Shown: positions 17,382 to 26,199 of the stretch, piece by piece
How the letters are laid out: the number at the start of each line of letters is the position of its first letter
How positions within the stretch are numbered: position 1 is the first letter of the stretch
Source: Tenacibaculum sp. AHE14PA
GTDB taxonomy: Bacteria > Bacteroidota > Bacteroidia > Flavobacteriales > Flavobacteriaceae
DNA length: 64,000 nt
Direction: 5' to 3'
NCBI RefSeq assembly: GCF_019278465.1
Contig: NZ_CP058983.1
Location: forward strand, 1,487,501-1,551,500
Translations under genes and position numbers: made by a program
Notes under the pieces: generated by a model
The model's database searches: none
What the model saw: only the letters and a program-made list of their open reading frames with translations
Told to the model about the DNA's origin: nothing

Positions 17382-18413
17382 TTGACGTCTTCTAAAAAAC
17401 ACACAAAATATTTTATTTTCTTATCAGTTATGCTGATTTTTTTCTTGTTCTTAAATATTAGTTTAGGATCAGTATCAATTCCTATTGATGATATTTTTAA
17501 CGCATTAACTGGTGGTGTTGCCTCTAAAGACAGTTGGCAAACCATTATTTTAAATTTCCGACTACCTAAAGCTGTTACAGCGATTATGGTTGGTTCTGGT
17601 TTGTCAATCTGCGGATTACTAATGCAAACCTTATTCCGAAACCCATTGGCTGGCCCTTTTGTTTTAGGTATTTCTTCGGGTGCAAGTTTTGGCGTAGCTT
17701 TACTTATTTTGGGCTCTGGCTTATTTGGCGGTATTTTTGTTTCAATCGCTTTTTCTAATTGGGCGTTAGCAATCGCTGCTAGTTTAGGTTCTTTCTTTGT
17801 CTTATTTGCTGTAATTATCGCAGCTAACAAAGTTAGAAACACGATGTCTATATTAATTATAGGTTTAATGTTTGGCTCATTAACCTCTGCAGTAATAAGT
17901 GTTTTATCTTACTTTAGTGAAGCCGAACAAATTCAACAATACATGTTTTGGAGTTTTGGTAGCTTAGGTAATTTAACTTGGACAGAACTTACTGTTTTCG
18001 GAATTATTTATAGCATTGGTATTTTAGGCACATTTAGTATTATAAAACCTTTAAATAGTTTTTTGCTAGGTGAAAATTACGCAAAAAGCTTAGGTATCAA
18101 TATTAAAAAAAGTAGAAATATTATTTTATTAATCACCAGTTTATTAACCGGTGTTATTACTGCTTTTTCGGGTCCAATTGCTTTTATAGGCTTAGCAGTT
18201 CCTCATATTTCTAAAATGATTTTTTCTACTTCTAACCATAAAACACTTTTACCCGCAACAGCTCTTTTAGGAGCAATAGTGTTACTAATTTGCGATGCTA
18301 TTGCTCAGCTACCTACAAGCGAGTTTACTTTACCTATAAACGCAATCACCTCTTTATTTGGTGCTCCTGTAGTTATTTGGCTGTTGGTACGAAAAAAGAA
18401 AATATATGTATAA
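17382..18413 (+). CDS. FecCD-type ABC transporter permease (iron-siderophore/cobalamin/heme)
   Basis: A 343-residue inner-membrane permease of the BtuC/FecCD family with about nine or ten hydrophobic helices. Family motifs include LPKAVTAIMVGSGLSICG and LMQTLFRNPLAGPFVLGISSGASFG near the N-terminus, FSGPIAFIGLAVPHI, and the C-terminal GAPVVIWLLVRKKK. Translation starts at TTG directly after the rdgB stop; the next ATG at about codon 17 would remove part of the first helix. The ATPase gene follows at once. No periplasmic binding protein or TonB receptor is next to it, so the metal-chelate substrate cannot be named. Confidence 0.92.
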   Translation: MTSSKKHTKYFIFLSVMLIFFLFLNISLGSVSIPIDDIFNALTGGVASKDSWQTIILNFRLPKAVTAIMVGSGLSICGLLMQTLFRNPLAGPFVLGISSGASFGVALLILGSGLFGGIFVSIAFSNWALAIAASLGSFFVLFAVIIAANKVRNTMSILIIGLMFGSLTSAVISVLSYFSEAEQIQQYMFWSFGSLGNLTWTELTVFGIIYSIGILGTFSIIKPLNSFLLGENYAKSLGINIKKSRNIILLITSLLTGVITAFSGPIAFIGLAVPHISKMIFSTSNHKTLLPATALLGAIVLLICDAIAQLPTSEFTLPINAITSLFGAPVVIWLLVRKKKIYV

Positions 18414-18415
18414 AT

Positions 18416-19213
18416 TTGGCTGATTCTAAAAAACATATCGTTCTTAATATTGAAAACCTTGCAATAGGTTATCAAACAAAAAAGCAACAAACTGTAATTG
18501 CTTCTGACATTAATTTTTCTGTAGAAAAAGGAACGTTTGTAGCTTTATTGGGTAAAAACGGAATTGGAAAATCTACCTTACTGCGCACACTTTCTAAAGT
18601 TCAAAAACCATTAAGTGGAAGTATAAAAATTAATCAAAAAAACATTTCTGATTATTCACATCACGAACTAGCTACTTCTTTAAGCTTGGTTTTAACAGAG
18701 CGCTTACCTCAAAGCCAATTAACGGTTTTCGAATTAATCGCCTTAGGACGTCAGCCATACACAAATTGGATAGATAAATTATCAGCCAAAGATCTCAAAA
18801 AAATTCTTTGGGCAATTGAACAAACAGCTATTGAGCATTTAAAAGATAAACGTTTTTATGAACTAAGTGATGGGCAACTACAACGTGTGCTTATCGCTCG
18901 TGCATTGGCTCAAGATACTGACATCATTATTTTAGATGAACCAACTGCTCATCTAGATATTCATCATACCATTAAAATATTCTCACTCTTAAAACAGTTA
19001 GTCGAAAAAACAGGAAAAACTATTGTTATTTCTACTCACGAAGTAAACCTTGCTATTCAGTTAGCTGATGAGTTTATTTTACTTTCTGAAAATAAAATTT
19101 ACAGCGGAACATCTAAAGAATTAATCAATCAAAATGCTTTTGAGCAATTATTTCCTAAAGAATTGATAAGTTTTAACAAAACATTAGAACAATTCGTCAT
19201 AAAGAAAAATTAA
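18416..19213 (+). CDS. ABC transporter ATP-binding protein of the FecE/BtuD type
   Basis: A 265-residue ATPase partner of the preceding permease. It has Walker A GKNGIGKST, signature LSDGQLQRVLIARAL, Walker B DIIILDEPTAHLD and an H-loop STHEV. A longer frame open to 18290 overlaps the permease and reads an implausible cysteine- and tyrosine-rich leader; the real start is most likely the TTG at 18416, 2 bp after the permease stop. Both transporter genes would thus use TTG, which may keep their expression low relative to rdgB. Confidence 0.9.
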   Translation: MADSKKHIVLNIENLAIGYQTKKQQTVIASDINFSVEKGTFVALLGKNGIGKSTLLRTLSKVQKPLSGSIKINQKNISDYSHHELATSLSLVLTERLPQSQLTVFELIALGRQPYTNWIDKLSAKDLKKILWAIEQTAIEHLKDKRFYELSDGQLQRVLIARALAQDTDIIILDEPTAHLDIHHTIKIFSLLKQLVEKTGKTIVISTHEVNLAIQLADEFILLSENKIYSGTSKELINQNAFEQLFPKELISFNKTLEQFVIKKN

Positions 19214-19280
19214 ATTTGAATTTCTGTAACATTTCGTTACTTTTAGATACTAATCAAACCAAAATCTTAATTAAATATTA

Positions 19281-20327
19281 ATGAAAAAACTACTTTATTT
19301 AGCAAGTGCTTTTGCATTTGTAGCTTGTGGAGCAAGTAAAGATACCGCTAGCACCGAAACTAATGACACTACTATAGATTATGCAGCGAAATATGCAAAA
19401 ACTATTACAGCTAAAGATTTAGGAAAACATTTATTTATATATGCTTCTGATGAATTTGAAGGGCGTAATACTGGTGAGCCTGGTCAGAAAAAAGCTGTTA
19501 ACTATTTAAGAGACTTTTATAAAAGCGAAGGAATTGTATCTCCTTTAGAAAATGATAACTATTTTCAAAAAGTTCCTTCTGCTTACTTAAGTAATAATCG
19601 TAGAGGAATGAAATTAAATGACTCTGAAAATGTTGTTGCTTTTATTAAAGGAACAGAAAAACCAGAAGAGATTTTAGTAATTTCTGCACATTTAGATCAT
19701 GAAGGTGTTAAAAACGGAAAAATTTATAATGGTGCAGATGATGACGGTTCAGGTACAGTTGCCATTTTAGAAATTGCTGAAGCTTTTAAACAAGCTTATA
19801 ACGAAGGTAAAAAACCAAAACGTTCTATTTTATTTTTACATGTTACAGGTGAAGAAAAAGGTTTATTAGGTTCTAAGTATTATACTGAAAATCCTATTTT
19901 CCCTTTAGCGAATACCGTTACTAATTTAAATATTGATATGATTGGTAGAGTTGATGACCGTCATAAAGGAAATCCTAATTATGTATATTTAATTGGTGCT
20001 GATAAGTTAAGTACTGAGTTACATGACATTTCTGAAGCAATGAATAATAAATACACAAATGTAGCTTTAGACTATAAATATAACGACGAAAAAGATCCGA
20101 ATCGTTACTACTATCGTTCAGACCATTATAATTTTGCTAAGAATAACATTCCTGTTATTTTCTATTTTAACGGTACACATGATGATTACCACCAGCCAAC
20201 AGATACTCCTGATAAGATTAACTACGAGATGTTAGAAAACAGAACTCGTTTGGTTTTTCATACAGCATGGGAACTTGCAAATCGCGAGAATCGTGTAATT
20301 GTTGATAAAGGAGAAACAACAAAGTAA
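19281..20327 (+). CDS. M28-family zinc aminopeptidase, lipoprotein
   Basis: A 348-residue extracytoplasmic peptidase. The lipobox FVAC (Cys16) predicts a lipoprotein. Zinc-binding and catalytic motifs of the M28 family follow: SAHLDHEG, NGADDDGSGT, TGEEKGLLGS, NIDMIGR and SDHYNF. Such enzymes release N-terminal amino acids from peptides. It starts 67 bp after the ABC ATPase and ends at a terminator, so it may belong to that transcript, but no functional tie is clear. Confidence 0.93.
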   Translation: MKKLLYLASAFAFVACGASKDTASTETNDTTIDYAAKYAKTITAKDLGKHLFIYASDEFEGRNTGEPGQKKAVNYLRDFYKSEGIVSPLENDNYFQKVPSAYLSNNRRGMKLNDSENVVAFIKGTEKPEEILVISAHLDHEGVKNGKIYNGADDDGSGTVAILEIAEAFKQAYNEGKKPKRSILFLHVTGEEKGLLGSKYYTENPIFPLANTVTNLNIDMIGRVDDRHKGNPNYVYLIGADKLSTELHDISEAMNNKYTNVALDYKYNDEKDPNRYYYRSDHYNFAKNNIPVIFYFNGTHDDYHQPTDTPDKINYEMLENRTRLVFHTAWELANRENRVIVDKGETTK

Positions 20328-20344
20328 AAAACATATTTTAGTAT

Positions 20345-20373
20345 AAAAAACTCACCAAATTGGTGAGTTTTTT
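20345..20373 (+). terminator. Bidirectional terminator between M28 peptidase and thiF
   Basis: Inverted repeat CTCACC / GGTGAG (loop AAATT) with A6 before and T6 after, located between convergent genes. Confidence 0.85.
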
Positions 20374-20411
20374 GTTTTTATACTTTTTTGAATTATGAAT
20401 CTGTATTTCTT

Positions 20412-21467
20412 TTATTTAACTCCGTTTTTTAGGTTGATAAAAATAACCTCATCAAATTCCTCTTCTAAAAAGGTTATTGCTTTTTTACTTCGTATTCCTG
20501 ATTTACAATACACAACTAAAGGTTTTTCAATATTTAACTCTTTAAATCGATTTTGTAATTCTCCTAAAGGAATATGCTGTCCGTTTATATGATGTTGTTC
20601 TCGCTCCCAATTTTCACGCACATCTAATAAATTATACTTCGGTAAATTCTTTTGAAGCTCATCAAAAGTAATTTCATTCTTAACTGCTTTTATTCCGCAG
20701 AAAAAATCATAATCTTTTTCTAATGCTGTAACCGCTATATTGGTTGATTTCTGAAATTTTAAAATCATTTGACGCATAGTCAACGTATCATACATCAATA
20801 ATTTATTGGCTAAAACCTCTCCTATTTCGCAAATTATCTTAATAGTTTCATTTGCTTGCAAACTACCAATAATCCCTGGTAACACACCTAAAACTCCAAT
20901 TTCAGAACAGTTTGGAGACTCATCTGGTTTTGGTGGTGTCGGATATAAACATCTATACGTAGCACTTCCTTGATAATTAAATACACTAACCTGCCCTTCA
21001 AACTTAAAAATAGCGCCGTACACCAATGGTTTTTTGGTAATTACAGCGGCATCGTTTGTTAAATAACGGGTAGAAAAATTATCACTTCCATCTACAATAA
21101 CATCATATTTTTCAAACAAAGAAATGGCATTTTTGTTGGTTAATTTTTCTTTATATACTTTAAAGTTTACAAACGGATTTAACCTCGATAATCGCTTTGC
21201 AGCTGTTTCAGCCTTCGACAAGCCAATATCATCAATGGTATATAAAATTTGACGCTGCAAATTACTTTGATCAATAATATCGTCATCTATAATTCCGATT
21301 GTTCCAACACCTGCTGCTGTTAAATACTGTAATACAGGGCAACCCAATCCGCCAGCACCAATCACCAAAACTTTTGCTTGCTTTAATTTTAATTGACCTG
21401 TTTCTCCTATTTTATCTAAAATAAGATGACGATTATATTGTTTTTGTTCTTCGTTGGTTAAATTCAT
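20412..21467 (-). CDS. thiF: ThiF/MoeB-family adenylyltransferase fused to a rhodanese domain
   Basis: A 351-residue enzyme that adenylates the C-terminal glycine of ThiS so that sulfur can be loaded for thiazole synthesis. The N-terminal E1-like domain has the nucleotide motif VLVIGAGGLGCPVLQYL and the DDDIIDQSNLQRQ stretch; the C-terminal rhodanese domain (about 262-351) has the active-site loop CKSGIR. The zinc-binding CxxC pairs of classical MoeB/ThiF are incomplete here (TYRC, DYDFFCG), so a structural zinc is probably absent. Start overlaps the thiH stop by 1 bp. It is the last gene of the thiamine operon. Confidence 0.93.
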   Translation of the reverse strand: MNLTNEEQKQYNRHLILDKIGETGQLKLKQAKVLVIGAGGLGCPVLQYLTAAGVGTIGIIDDDIIDQSNLQRQILYTIDDIGLSKAETAAKRLSRLNPFVNFKVYKEKLTNKNAISLFEKYDVIVDGSDNFSTRYLTNDAAVITKKPLVYGAIFKFEGQVSVFNYQGSATYRCLYPTPPKPDESPNCSEIGVLGVLPGIIGSLQANETIKIICEIGEVLANKLLMYDTLTMRQMILKFQKSTNIAVTALEKDYDFFCGIKAVKNEITFDELQKNLPKYNLLDVRENWEREQHHINGQHIPLGELQNRFKELNIEKPLVVYCKSGIRSKKAITFLEEEFDEVIFINLKNGVK

Positions 21468-22588
21468 TATTTTTCTATTGACTCAAAATGTGCCCAATCT
21501 TTCCAAACGACTTCTAAACCTTTATCTTTTAACATTTTTACCACTTCCGCTGTGCTTCGTTCATCAGAAATTTCAAACTGTTCTAACGATTGTGGTTCTA
21601 CGGTATAGCCTCCGGGATTCGTTTTAGATTCTGCGCTGATTGATGTAGCTCCTAAATTAACAATATTATTTCTAAAAATTTCACTTTCTCTGGTAGACAT
21701 CGACAGTTCTACATCTTCGTCAAGTAAACGAAAAGCACAAATTAACTGCACCAAATCTGCATCAGTCATCTCTACTTTTGGCTCTAATCCGCCAGAATGT
21801 GGTCGTAACCTCGGAAAAGAAATAGAGTACTTCGTTTTCCAATACGTTTTTTGTAAATATTTTAAATGCAAGGCTGTAAAAAAACTATCGGCACGCCAAT
21901 CTTCTAATCCGAATAAAGCACCTAAACCTATTTTATGAATCCCTGCTTTCCCTAATCTATCTGGTGTATCTAAACGATAATTAAAATTAGATTTTTTTCC
22001 CTTCGGATGATGTTTCTTATACTCATCTCTATGATACGTTTCTTGATAAACTAATACAGCATACAATCCTGCTTCAATTAACGATTCGTATTCATCCTGA
22101 TCTAAAGGTTGTACTTCAATCGTAATATTTGAAAACTGAGAACGAATTAATTCAATTGAATTTTTAATATAATTAACACCAACTGTTTTATTCGCTTCAC
22201 CGGTAACTAATAATATATGATCGTAGCCTTTTTCTTTTAAGAAAGCCACTTCTTTTAAAATCTCTGAATCTGTTAACGTTCGTCTGGGTATTTTGTTGGT
22301 CATACTAAAGCCGCAATACGTACAAATATTCTGACATTCGTTACTCAAATACATGGGCGCATACATTTGTATAGTATTGCCAAATCGTTTTTTAGTAAGC
22401 ATACTACTTTTCTGAGCTAATTGCTCGATATACGGTCGCGCAGCAGGAGATATTAACGCTTTAAAATCTTCTAAATCGATTTTGTCTTTCATTAAAGCAC
22501 TTTCAACCTCAACCGCTGTTTTATTGAAAATACCTTGTAAAGTATCTTCCCAATTATAAGTATCAAAAAGTTCTTTAAAATTACTCAT
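21467..22588 (-). CDS. thiH: 2-iminoacetate synthase (tyrosine lyase)
   Basis: Radical-SAM enzyme that cleaves tyrosine to p-cresol and 2-iminoacetate (dehydroglycine) for the thiazole ring, the anaerobic-type alternative to ThiO. The 373-residue protein contains the 4Fe-4S motif CQNICTYCGFS (CxxxCxxC) near residue 85, and the RLRPHSGG and SESKTNPGGY regions typical of ThiH. It overlaps thiF and follows thiG after a spacer filled by a palindromic repeat element. Confidence 0.96.
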   Translation of the reverse strand: MSNFKELFDTYNWEDTLQGIFNKTAVEVESALMKDKIDLEDFKALISPAARPYIEQLAQKSSMLTKKRFGNTIQMYAPMYLSNECQNICTYCGFSMTNKIPRRTLTDSEILKEVAFLKEKGYDHILLVTGEANKTVGVNYIKNSIELIRSQFSNITIEVQPLDQDEYESLIEAGLYAVLVYQETYHRDEYKKHHPKGKKSNFNYRLDTPDRLGKAGIHKIGLGALFGLEDWRADSFFTALHLKYLQKTYWKTKYSISFPRLRPHSGGLEPKVEMTDADLVQLICAFRLLDEDVELSMSTRESEIFRNNIVNLGATSISAESKTNPGGYTVEPQSLEQFEISDERSTAEVVKMLKDKGLEVVWKDWAHFESIEK

Positions 22589-22612
22589 AATTTAATTTTT
22601 TAATGCTGTTAT

Positions 22613-22695
22613 CGTCATTGCGAATGAAATAAAATGGAATGAAGCAATCTGCATACTATTGTAAACGATTACTTCGTCGTGCCTCCTCGTAATTA
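22613..22695. repeat. Palindromic dispersed repeat element between thiG and thiH
   Basis: Starts CGTCATTGCGAATGAAAT and ends CTCGTAATTAC, with internal AAGCAATCT ... GATTACTTCGTCG arms, forming a long imperfect hairpin. It is the same family as the elements at 25,066-25,610. It stops 2 bp from the thiG stop codon and fills almost the whole thiG-thiH spacer. Confidence 0.75.
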
Positions 22696-22697
22696 CA

Positions 22698-23468
22698 TTA
22701 ATTTAAAAACGATGTTAATGGGCTACTTGCTGCGGCTTGTTTTTGAACAGGTGCTAGTTTTGCTTCATACGCCATTCTCCCCGCTTCAACTGCCATTTTA
22801 AATGCTCTTGCCATTGCTACTGGTTTTTTAGAAACGGCTATTGCAGTATTTACTAAAACCGCATCCGCACCTAATTCCATTGCATAGGCAGCATGCGATG
22901 GTGCACCAATACCAGCATCTACAATTACAGGAACATTAGATTGTTCGATAATAATTTCTAAAAAATCTTGAGTTCGTAATCCTTTATTACTTCCTATTGG
23001 TGCGCCTAATGGCATTACACATTGTGTTCCTACATCTTCTAAACGCTTGCATAAAACAGGATCAGCATGAATATAAGGCATTACCACAAAACCTAGTTTA
23101 ACTAATTCTTCTGCTGCTTTTAAAGTTTCAATAGCATCTGGTAATAAATATCGTGGATCTGGGTGAATTTCAAGTTTTACCCAATTCGTACCTAATGCTT
23201 CTCTAGATAATTCTGCCGCAAATACCGCTTCTTTTGCTGTTCTTACTCCAGATGTATTCGGTAATAAATTAATATGTGCATGGTTTAAATGTGTTAAAAT
23301 ATCATCATTTTTATCTTTAACATCTACTCTTTTTAAAGCAACGGTAATTAATTCGCTTTCGGATGCTAATAAAGAAGCACTCATTAATTCTGAAGAACTA
23401 AACTTTCCTGTTCCTGTGAATAATCTTGAGTTAAATTCTTTATCTGCTATTTTTAATATGCTATTCAT
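22698..23468 (-). CDS. thiG: Thiazole synthase
   Basis: Builds the thiazole phosphate ring from DXP, 2-iminoacetate and ThiS-thiocarboxylate. The 256-residue TIM-barrel protein has the Schiff-base lysine at K98 in WVKLEIHPD, the phosphate-binding [10 protein letters not shown] and [29 protein letters not shown] stretches, and the terminal SSPLTSFL common in ThiG. It lies 14 bp after thiE in the operon. Confidence 0.97.
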   Translation of the reverse strand: MNSILKIADKEFNSRLFTGTGKFSSSELMSASLLASESELITVALKRVDVKDKNDDILTHLNHAHINLLPNTSGVRTAKEAVFAAELSREALGTNWVKLEIHPDPRYLLPDAIETLKAAEELVKLGFVVMPYIHADPVLCKRLEDVGTQCVMPLGAPIGSNKGLRTQDFLEIIIEQSNVPVIVDAGIGAPSHAAYAMELGADAVLVNTAIAVSKKPVAMARAFKMAVEAGRMAYEAKLAPVQKQAAASSPLTSFLN

Positions 23469-23482
23469 TCTTTCTATTTAAA

Positions 23483-24130
23483 CTACTTATCGTTCATTTT
23501 ATACACTTGCTCTTGTGTACTTGGTGCACTTAAAATTTTATGAAAAACAGGAATACTTGTAAAATCATTGGTAATTGCTCCAGACGTTGCAACACCATAA
23601 ATACCTGAATGTACAATTGCTGCAACATCATCTAAAGTAATACCACCAATAGCAATTATTGGCGTTTCAGTATGTAGTGCTGTTAGTATTTTTTTGTAAC
23701 CTTCTACTCCTAAAACCGAACTTAAATTCTTCTTAGTTTCTGTAAAACGAAAAGGACCTAAACCTATATAATCTACTTTTTTTTCAATTAATTTTTTACA
23801 ATCTTCTAACGTATTTGCTGTTCCACCAATACTATAAAATTTACCCAAATATTCACGAACCTTTAAAGGACAAGCATCTGAAGCACCTAAATGAACACCA
23901 TCTGCATTTACTTCCTTGGCTACTTTATAATGATCGTTTATAATTAATCTTGTTTGAAAATGACTTGTAATTTCTCTCGCTTTTTTGGCTGTTTCTAACA
24001 ACGTTTTAGGATCTACCTTTTTTAATCGCAGTTGTACCCACTCTACTCCCGAAGCACATGCTTTTTGAATATTATCTAAATGATCTTGAGGTGTTTCTCC
24101 TTGTGTTATGTACTGTAATTTACTTATCAT
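23483..24130 (-). CDS. thiE: Thiamine-phosphate synthase
   Basis: Joins HMP pyrophosphate and thiazole phosphate to thiamine phosphate. The 215-residue TIM barrel has all expected motifs: QLRLKK, LIINDHYKVAKEVNADGVHLGASD, the phosphate loop IGGTANTLED, GLGPFRFTETKKN and IAIGGITLDDV. In contrast to the tenI-like gene upstream, these residues are complete, so this is taken as the true ThiE. Start lies 1 bp after the thiD stop. Confidence 0.95.
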   Translation of the reverse strand: MISKLQYITQGETPQDHLDNIQKACASGVEWVQLRLKKVDPKTLLETAKKAREITSHFQTRLIINDHYKVAKEVNADGVHLGASDACPLKVREYLGKFYSIGGTANTLEDCKKLIEKKVDYIGLGPFRFTETKKNLSSVLGVEGYKKILTALHTETPIIAIGGITLDDVAAIVHSGIYGVATSGAITNDFTSIPVFHKILSAPSTQEQVYKMNDK

Positions 24131-24131
24131 T

Positions 24132-24887
24132 TTATTTATATTTATGCGTTCCTAACAAGGAATCGTTCGAGTTTAAAAATTGTTCTGTATATTTTTTTGT
24201 GTTTTTACTGGCATCTTCTAAAGAAAATTCTAACACTAAGTTAGCCGCTAATGCGGATGATAAAACACAACCACTTCCGTGTTTTTCGAAAACAGTATTT
24301 GCAATAGGCGGAATATTTAGTTTTACAATTTTACTATAATACACTTCATCCCATCCTTTTTTATCTTTTCTGTGTCCGCCTTTTAAATAGATATTTGTTT
24401 TTTCGGATATAAAATCAATTGTTTCTTCGATATTTTTATTCGGAAAAAGTGCATGTATCTCTTCGTAATTGGGTGTTACAAAATCACAGAAATTTAATGT
24501 TTTTTCTAAAATTTCTAAATTTTGATTTGTATGAAAATTAAATCCTGCACTCGCTTTTAAAACCGGATCTAAAACTATTTTTATCTTCGGATTTAATTGT
24601 TTTAAAGTTTGAATTACTTCTAATAAAACTTCCCAAGATTCTATAATTCCTATTTTTACTACGGATATTGAAAATCGTTCAAAAAGCGTTGTTATTTGCG
24701 AAAGAATAACTTCTTTTTCAATCCAAACACAACTTTTAAAATCAATGTCATTTTGAATAGTTACGGCTGTACATACTGATAATCCGTATAAACCATGTGC
24801 TTCAAATGTTTTAATATCTGAAGTGATGCCTGCGCCACTTGATGGATCTAAACCTGCAATGGTTAGTATGTAGTTTTTTTTACTCAA
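24132..24887 (-). CDS. thiD: Hydroxymethylpyrimidine/phosphomethylpyrimidine kinase
   Basis: Phosphorylates HMP and HMP-P in the pyrimidine branch of thiamine synthesis. The 251-residue ribokinase-fold protein has the N-terminal GLDPSSGAGITSDIKTFEAHG substrate loop, VLDPVLKASAG and the C-terminal anion-hole GSGC motif. First gene after the tandem-repeat block, so transcripts from the riboswitch must pass through about 690 bp of repeats or a separate start must exist; no consensus promoter box was seen directly upstream. Confidence 0.96.
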   Translation of the reverse strand: MSKKNYILTIAGLDPSSGAGITSDIKTFEAHGLYGLSVCTAVTIQNDIDFKSCVWIEKEVILSQITTLFERFSISVVKIGIIESWEVLLEVIQTLKQLNPKIKIVLDPVLKASAGFNFHTNQNLEILEKTLNFCDFVTPNYEEIHALFPNKNIEETIDFISEKTNIYLKGGHRKDKKGWDEVYYSKIVKLNIPPIANTVFEKHGSGCVLSSALAANLVLEFSLEDASKNTKKYTEQFLNSNDSLLGTHKYK

Positions 24888-24996
24888 TATGCTATTTATT
24901 TTGATTTGTTTCTGATAACAATAGTTAATATAAAAATGTTCTCGATACTTTTTTATTTCGTTATCACTTCATAAAAACACTCGAACTGACATATAG

Positions 24997-25612
24997 TTCT
25001 CGACTGCGCTCGAACTGACAAACGAATAAAATCACTTCTTTGTATGTTCTTCATCATAACCTTTTATTCGTCATTGCAAATGAAATGAAGCAATCTATTA
25101 TTACTCTAATAGATTACATCGTCGTTCTAAACTCTCGTTCTGACATTTAGTTCTCGACTGCGCTCGAACTGAAAAATCAATAAAATTACTTTATTATGTC
25201 TTCTTCATAACAACCTTTTATTCGTCATTGCGAATGAAATGAAGCAATCTATTATTACTCTAAAAGGTTACATCGTCGTTCTAAACTCTCGTTCTGAAAT
25301 TTAGTTCTCGACTGAGCTCGAACTGACAAATCAATAAAATTACTTTATTATGTGTTCTTCATAAGAACTTTTTATTCGTCATTGCGAATGAAATGAAGCA
25401 ATCTATTATTACTCTAAAAGGTTACATCGTCGTTCTAAACTCTCGTTCTGAAATTTAGTTCTCGACTGAGCTCGAACTGACAAATCAATAAAATTACTTT
25501 ATTATGTGTTCTTCATAAGAACTTTTTATTCGTCATTGCGAATGAAATGAAGCAATCTATTATTACTCTAATAGATTACATCGTCGTTTCCTTCTGGTAA
25601 TGACGCTTTATC
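24997..25612. repeat. 154-bp tandem repeat array (about four copies) inside the thi cluster
   Basis: Units begin with TTCTCGACTG at 24997, 25151, 25305 and 25459, each exactly 154 bp apart; units 3 and 4 are almost identical. Each unit combines two flavobacterial-type palindromic elements: a short one (TTCTCGACTGCGCTCGAAC, in units 3-4 GAG for GCG) and the CGTCATTGCGAATGAAATG element also present between thiG and thiH. No open frame of note. The last unit diverges after about 25587 and runs into the tenI-like coding sequence. Together with about 110 bp of AT-rich DNA on its left it fills the 688-bp gap upstream of thiD. Confidence 0.92.
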
Positions 25613-26178
25613 TCTGTAAAACTTTCAACAGGATTTTCTGCATTCCACACGCCACCTAAAACACCAATTCCTTTAAAACCTAACTCGATAGTTTGTGCAA
25701 TGGTTTCTTTATTAATTCCGCCCATTCCTACGATTGATTTATCGATATTATTTACATTAAAACCTCTTCCTTCATATCCTTTTTTAGAAATGGATGAAAA
25801 AACTGGACTCAATAAATGATAATCGAATTCAATATCACAAACTTCTATATCTTTAGGTTCGTGAAAAGAACTACTCATTGTTTTTCCTAACATATTTAAT
25901 CCTATAAAATACCTGTTTCCGTTTTCTAAAGCATCTCGTCTTTTTTGTTCTTGAAAATGGATTCCTTTTAAATTAAATTCATTCGTTAATTCATGAAAAT
26001 AATGTACGATTATCTTATTATGATATTTTTTATCAATTTTATTTAAATACGAAACATGCGCTTCTAAATCTTTAAACGGTTTTCTTAAATGATAGTATTC
26101 TAAACCTGCTTCAAATAATTGATGTAGTATTTCAATTTCGTTTGCTACATCTTTTTCTGGAGCTATAAGTACAATCAT
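25576..26178 (-). CDS. tenI: ThiE/TenI-family protein, probable thiazole tautomerase
   Basis: A 200-residue TIM-barrel protein of the thiamine-phosphate-synthase superfamily. It keeps YHLRKPF, the phosphate-type loop SPVFSSISKKGYEGRGF and GMGGINKETI, but the canonical ND(R/H)-x-x-x-A and GVHLGQ segments are altered (VHYFHELTNEF, GIHFQEQKR). This suggests a TenI-like aromatase or a specialised paralogue rather than a second ThiE. The final nine residues, RHYQKETTM, and the stop codon are encoded by the terminal part of a dispersed palindromic repeat. It follows thiC after a 292-bp spacer. Confidence 0.85.
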   Translation of the reverse strand: MIVLIAPEKDVANEIEILHQLFEAGLEYYHLRKPFKDLEAHVSYLNKIDKKYHNKIIVHYFHELTNEFNLKGIHFQEQKRRDALENGNRYFIGLNMLGKTMSSSFHEPKDIEVCDIEFDYHLLSPVFSSISKKGYEGRGFNVNNIDKSIVGMGGINKETIAQTIELGFKGIGVLGGVWNAENPVESFTEIKRHYQKETTM

Positions 26179-26199
26179 ATTCGTTTAATTTAGTCGCTA

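Noticed and set aside
17378..17842. 154-codon open frame antisense to the permease
   Set aside because: It is a by-product of the coding strand's composition, with low-complexity Lys/Pro-rich sequence and no family likeness.
18290..18415. N-terminal extension of the ABC ATPase
   Set aside because: It overlaps the permease in another frame and gives an atypical sequence; the family start fits the TTG at 18416.
24997..25612. CRISPR array
   Set aside because: The repeat period is 154 bp with conserved, not unique, spacers, and no cas genes are present; it is a tandem duplication of palindromic elements.
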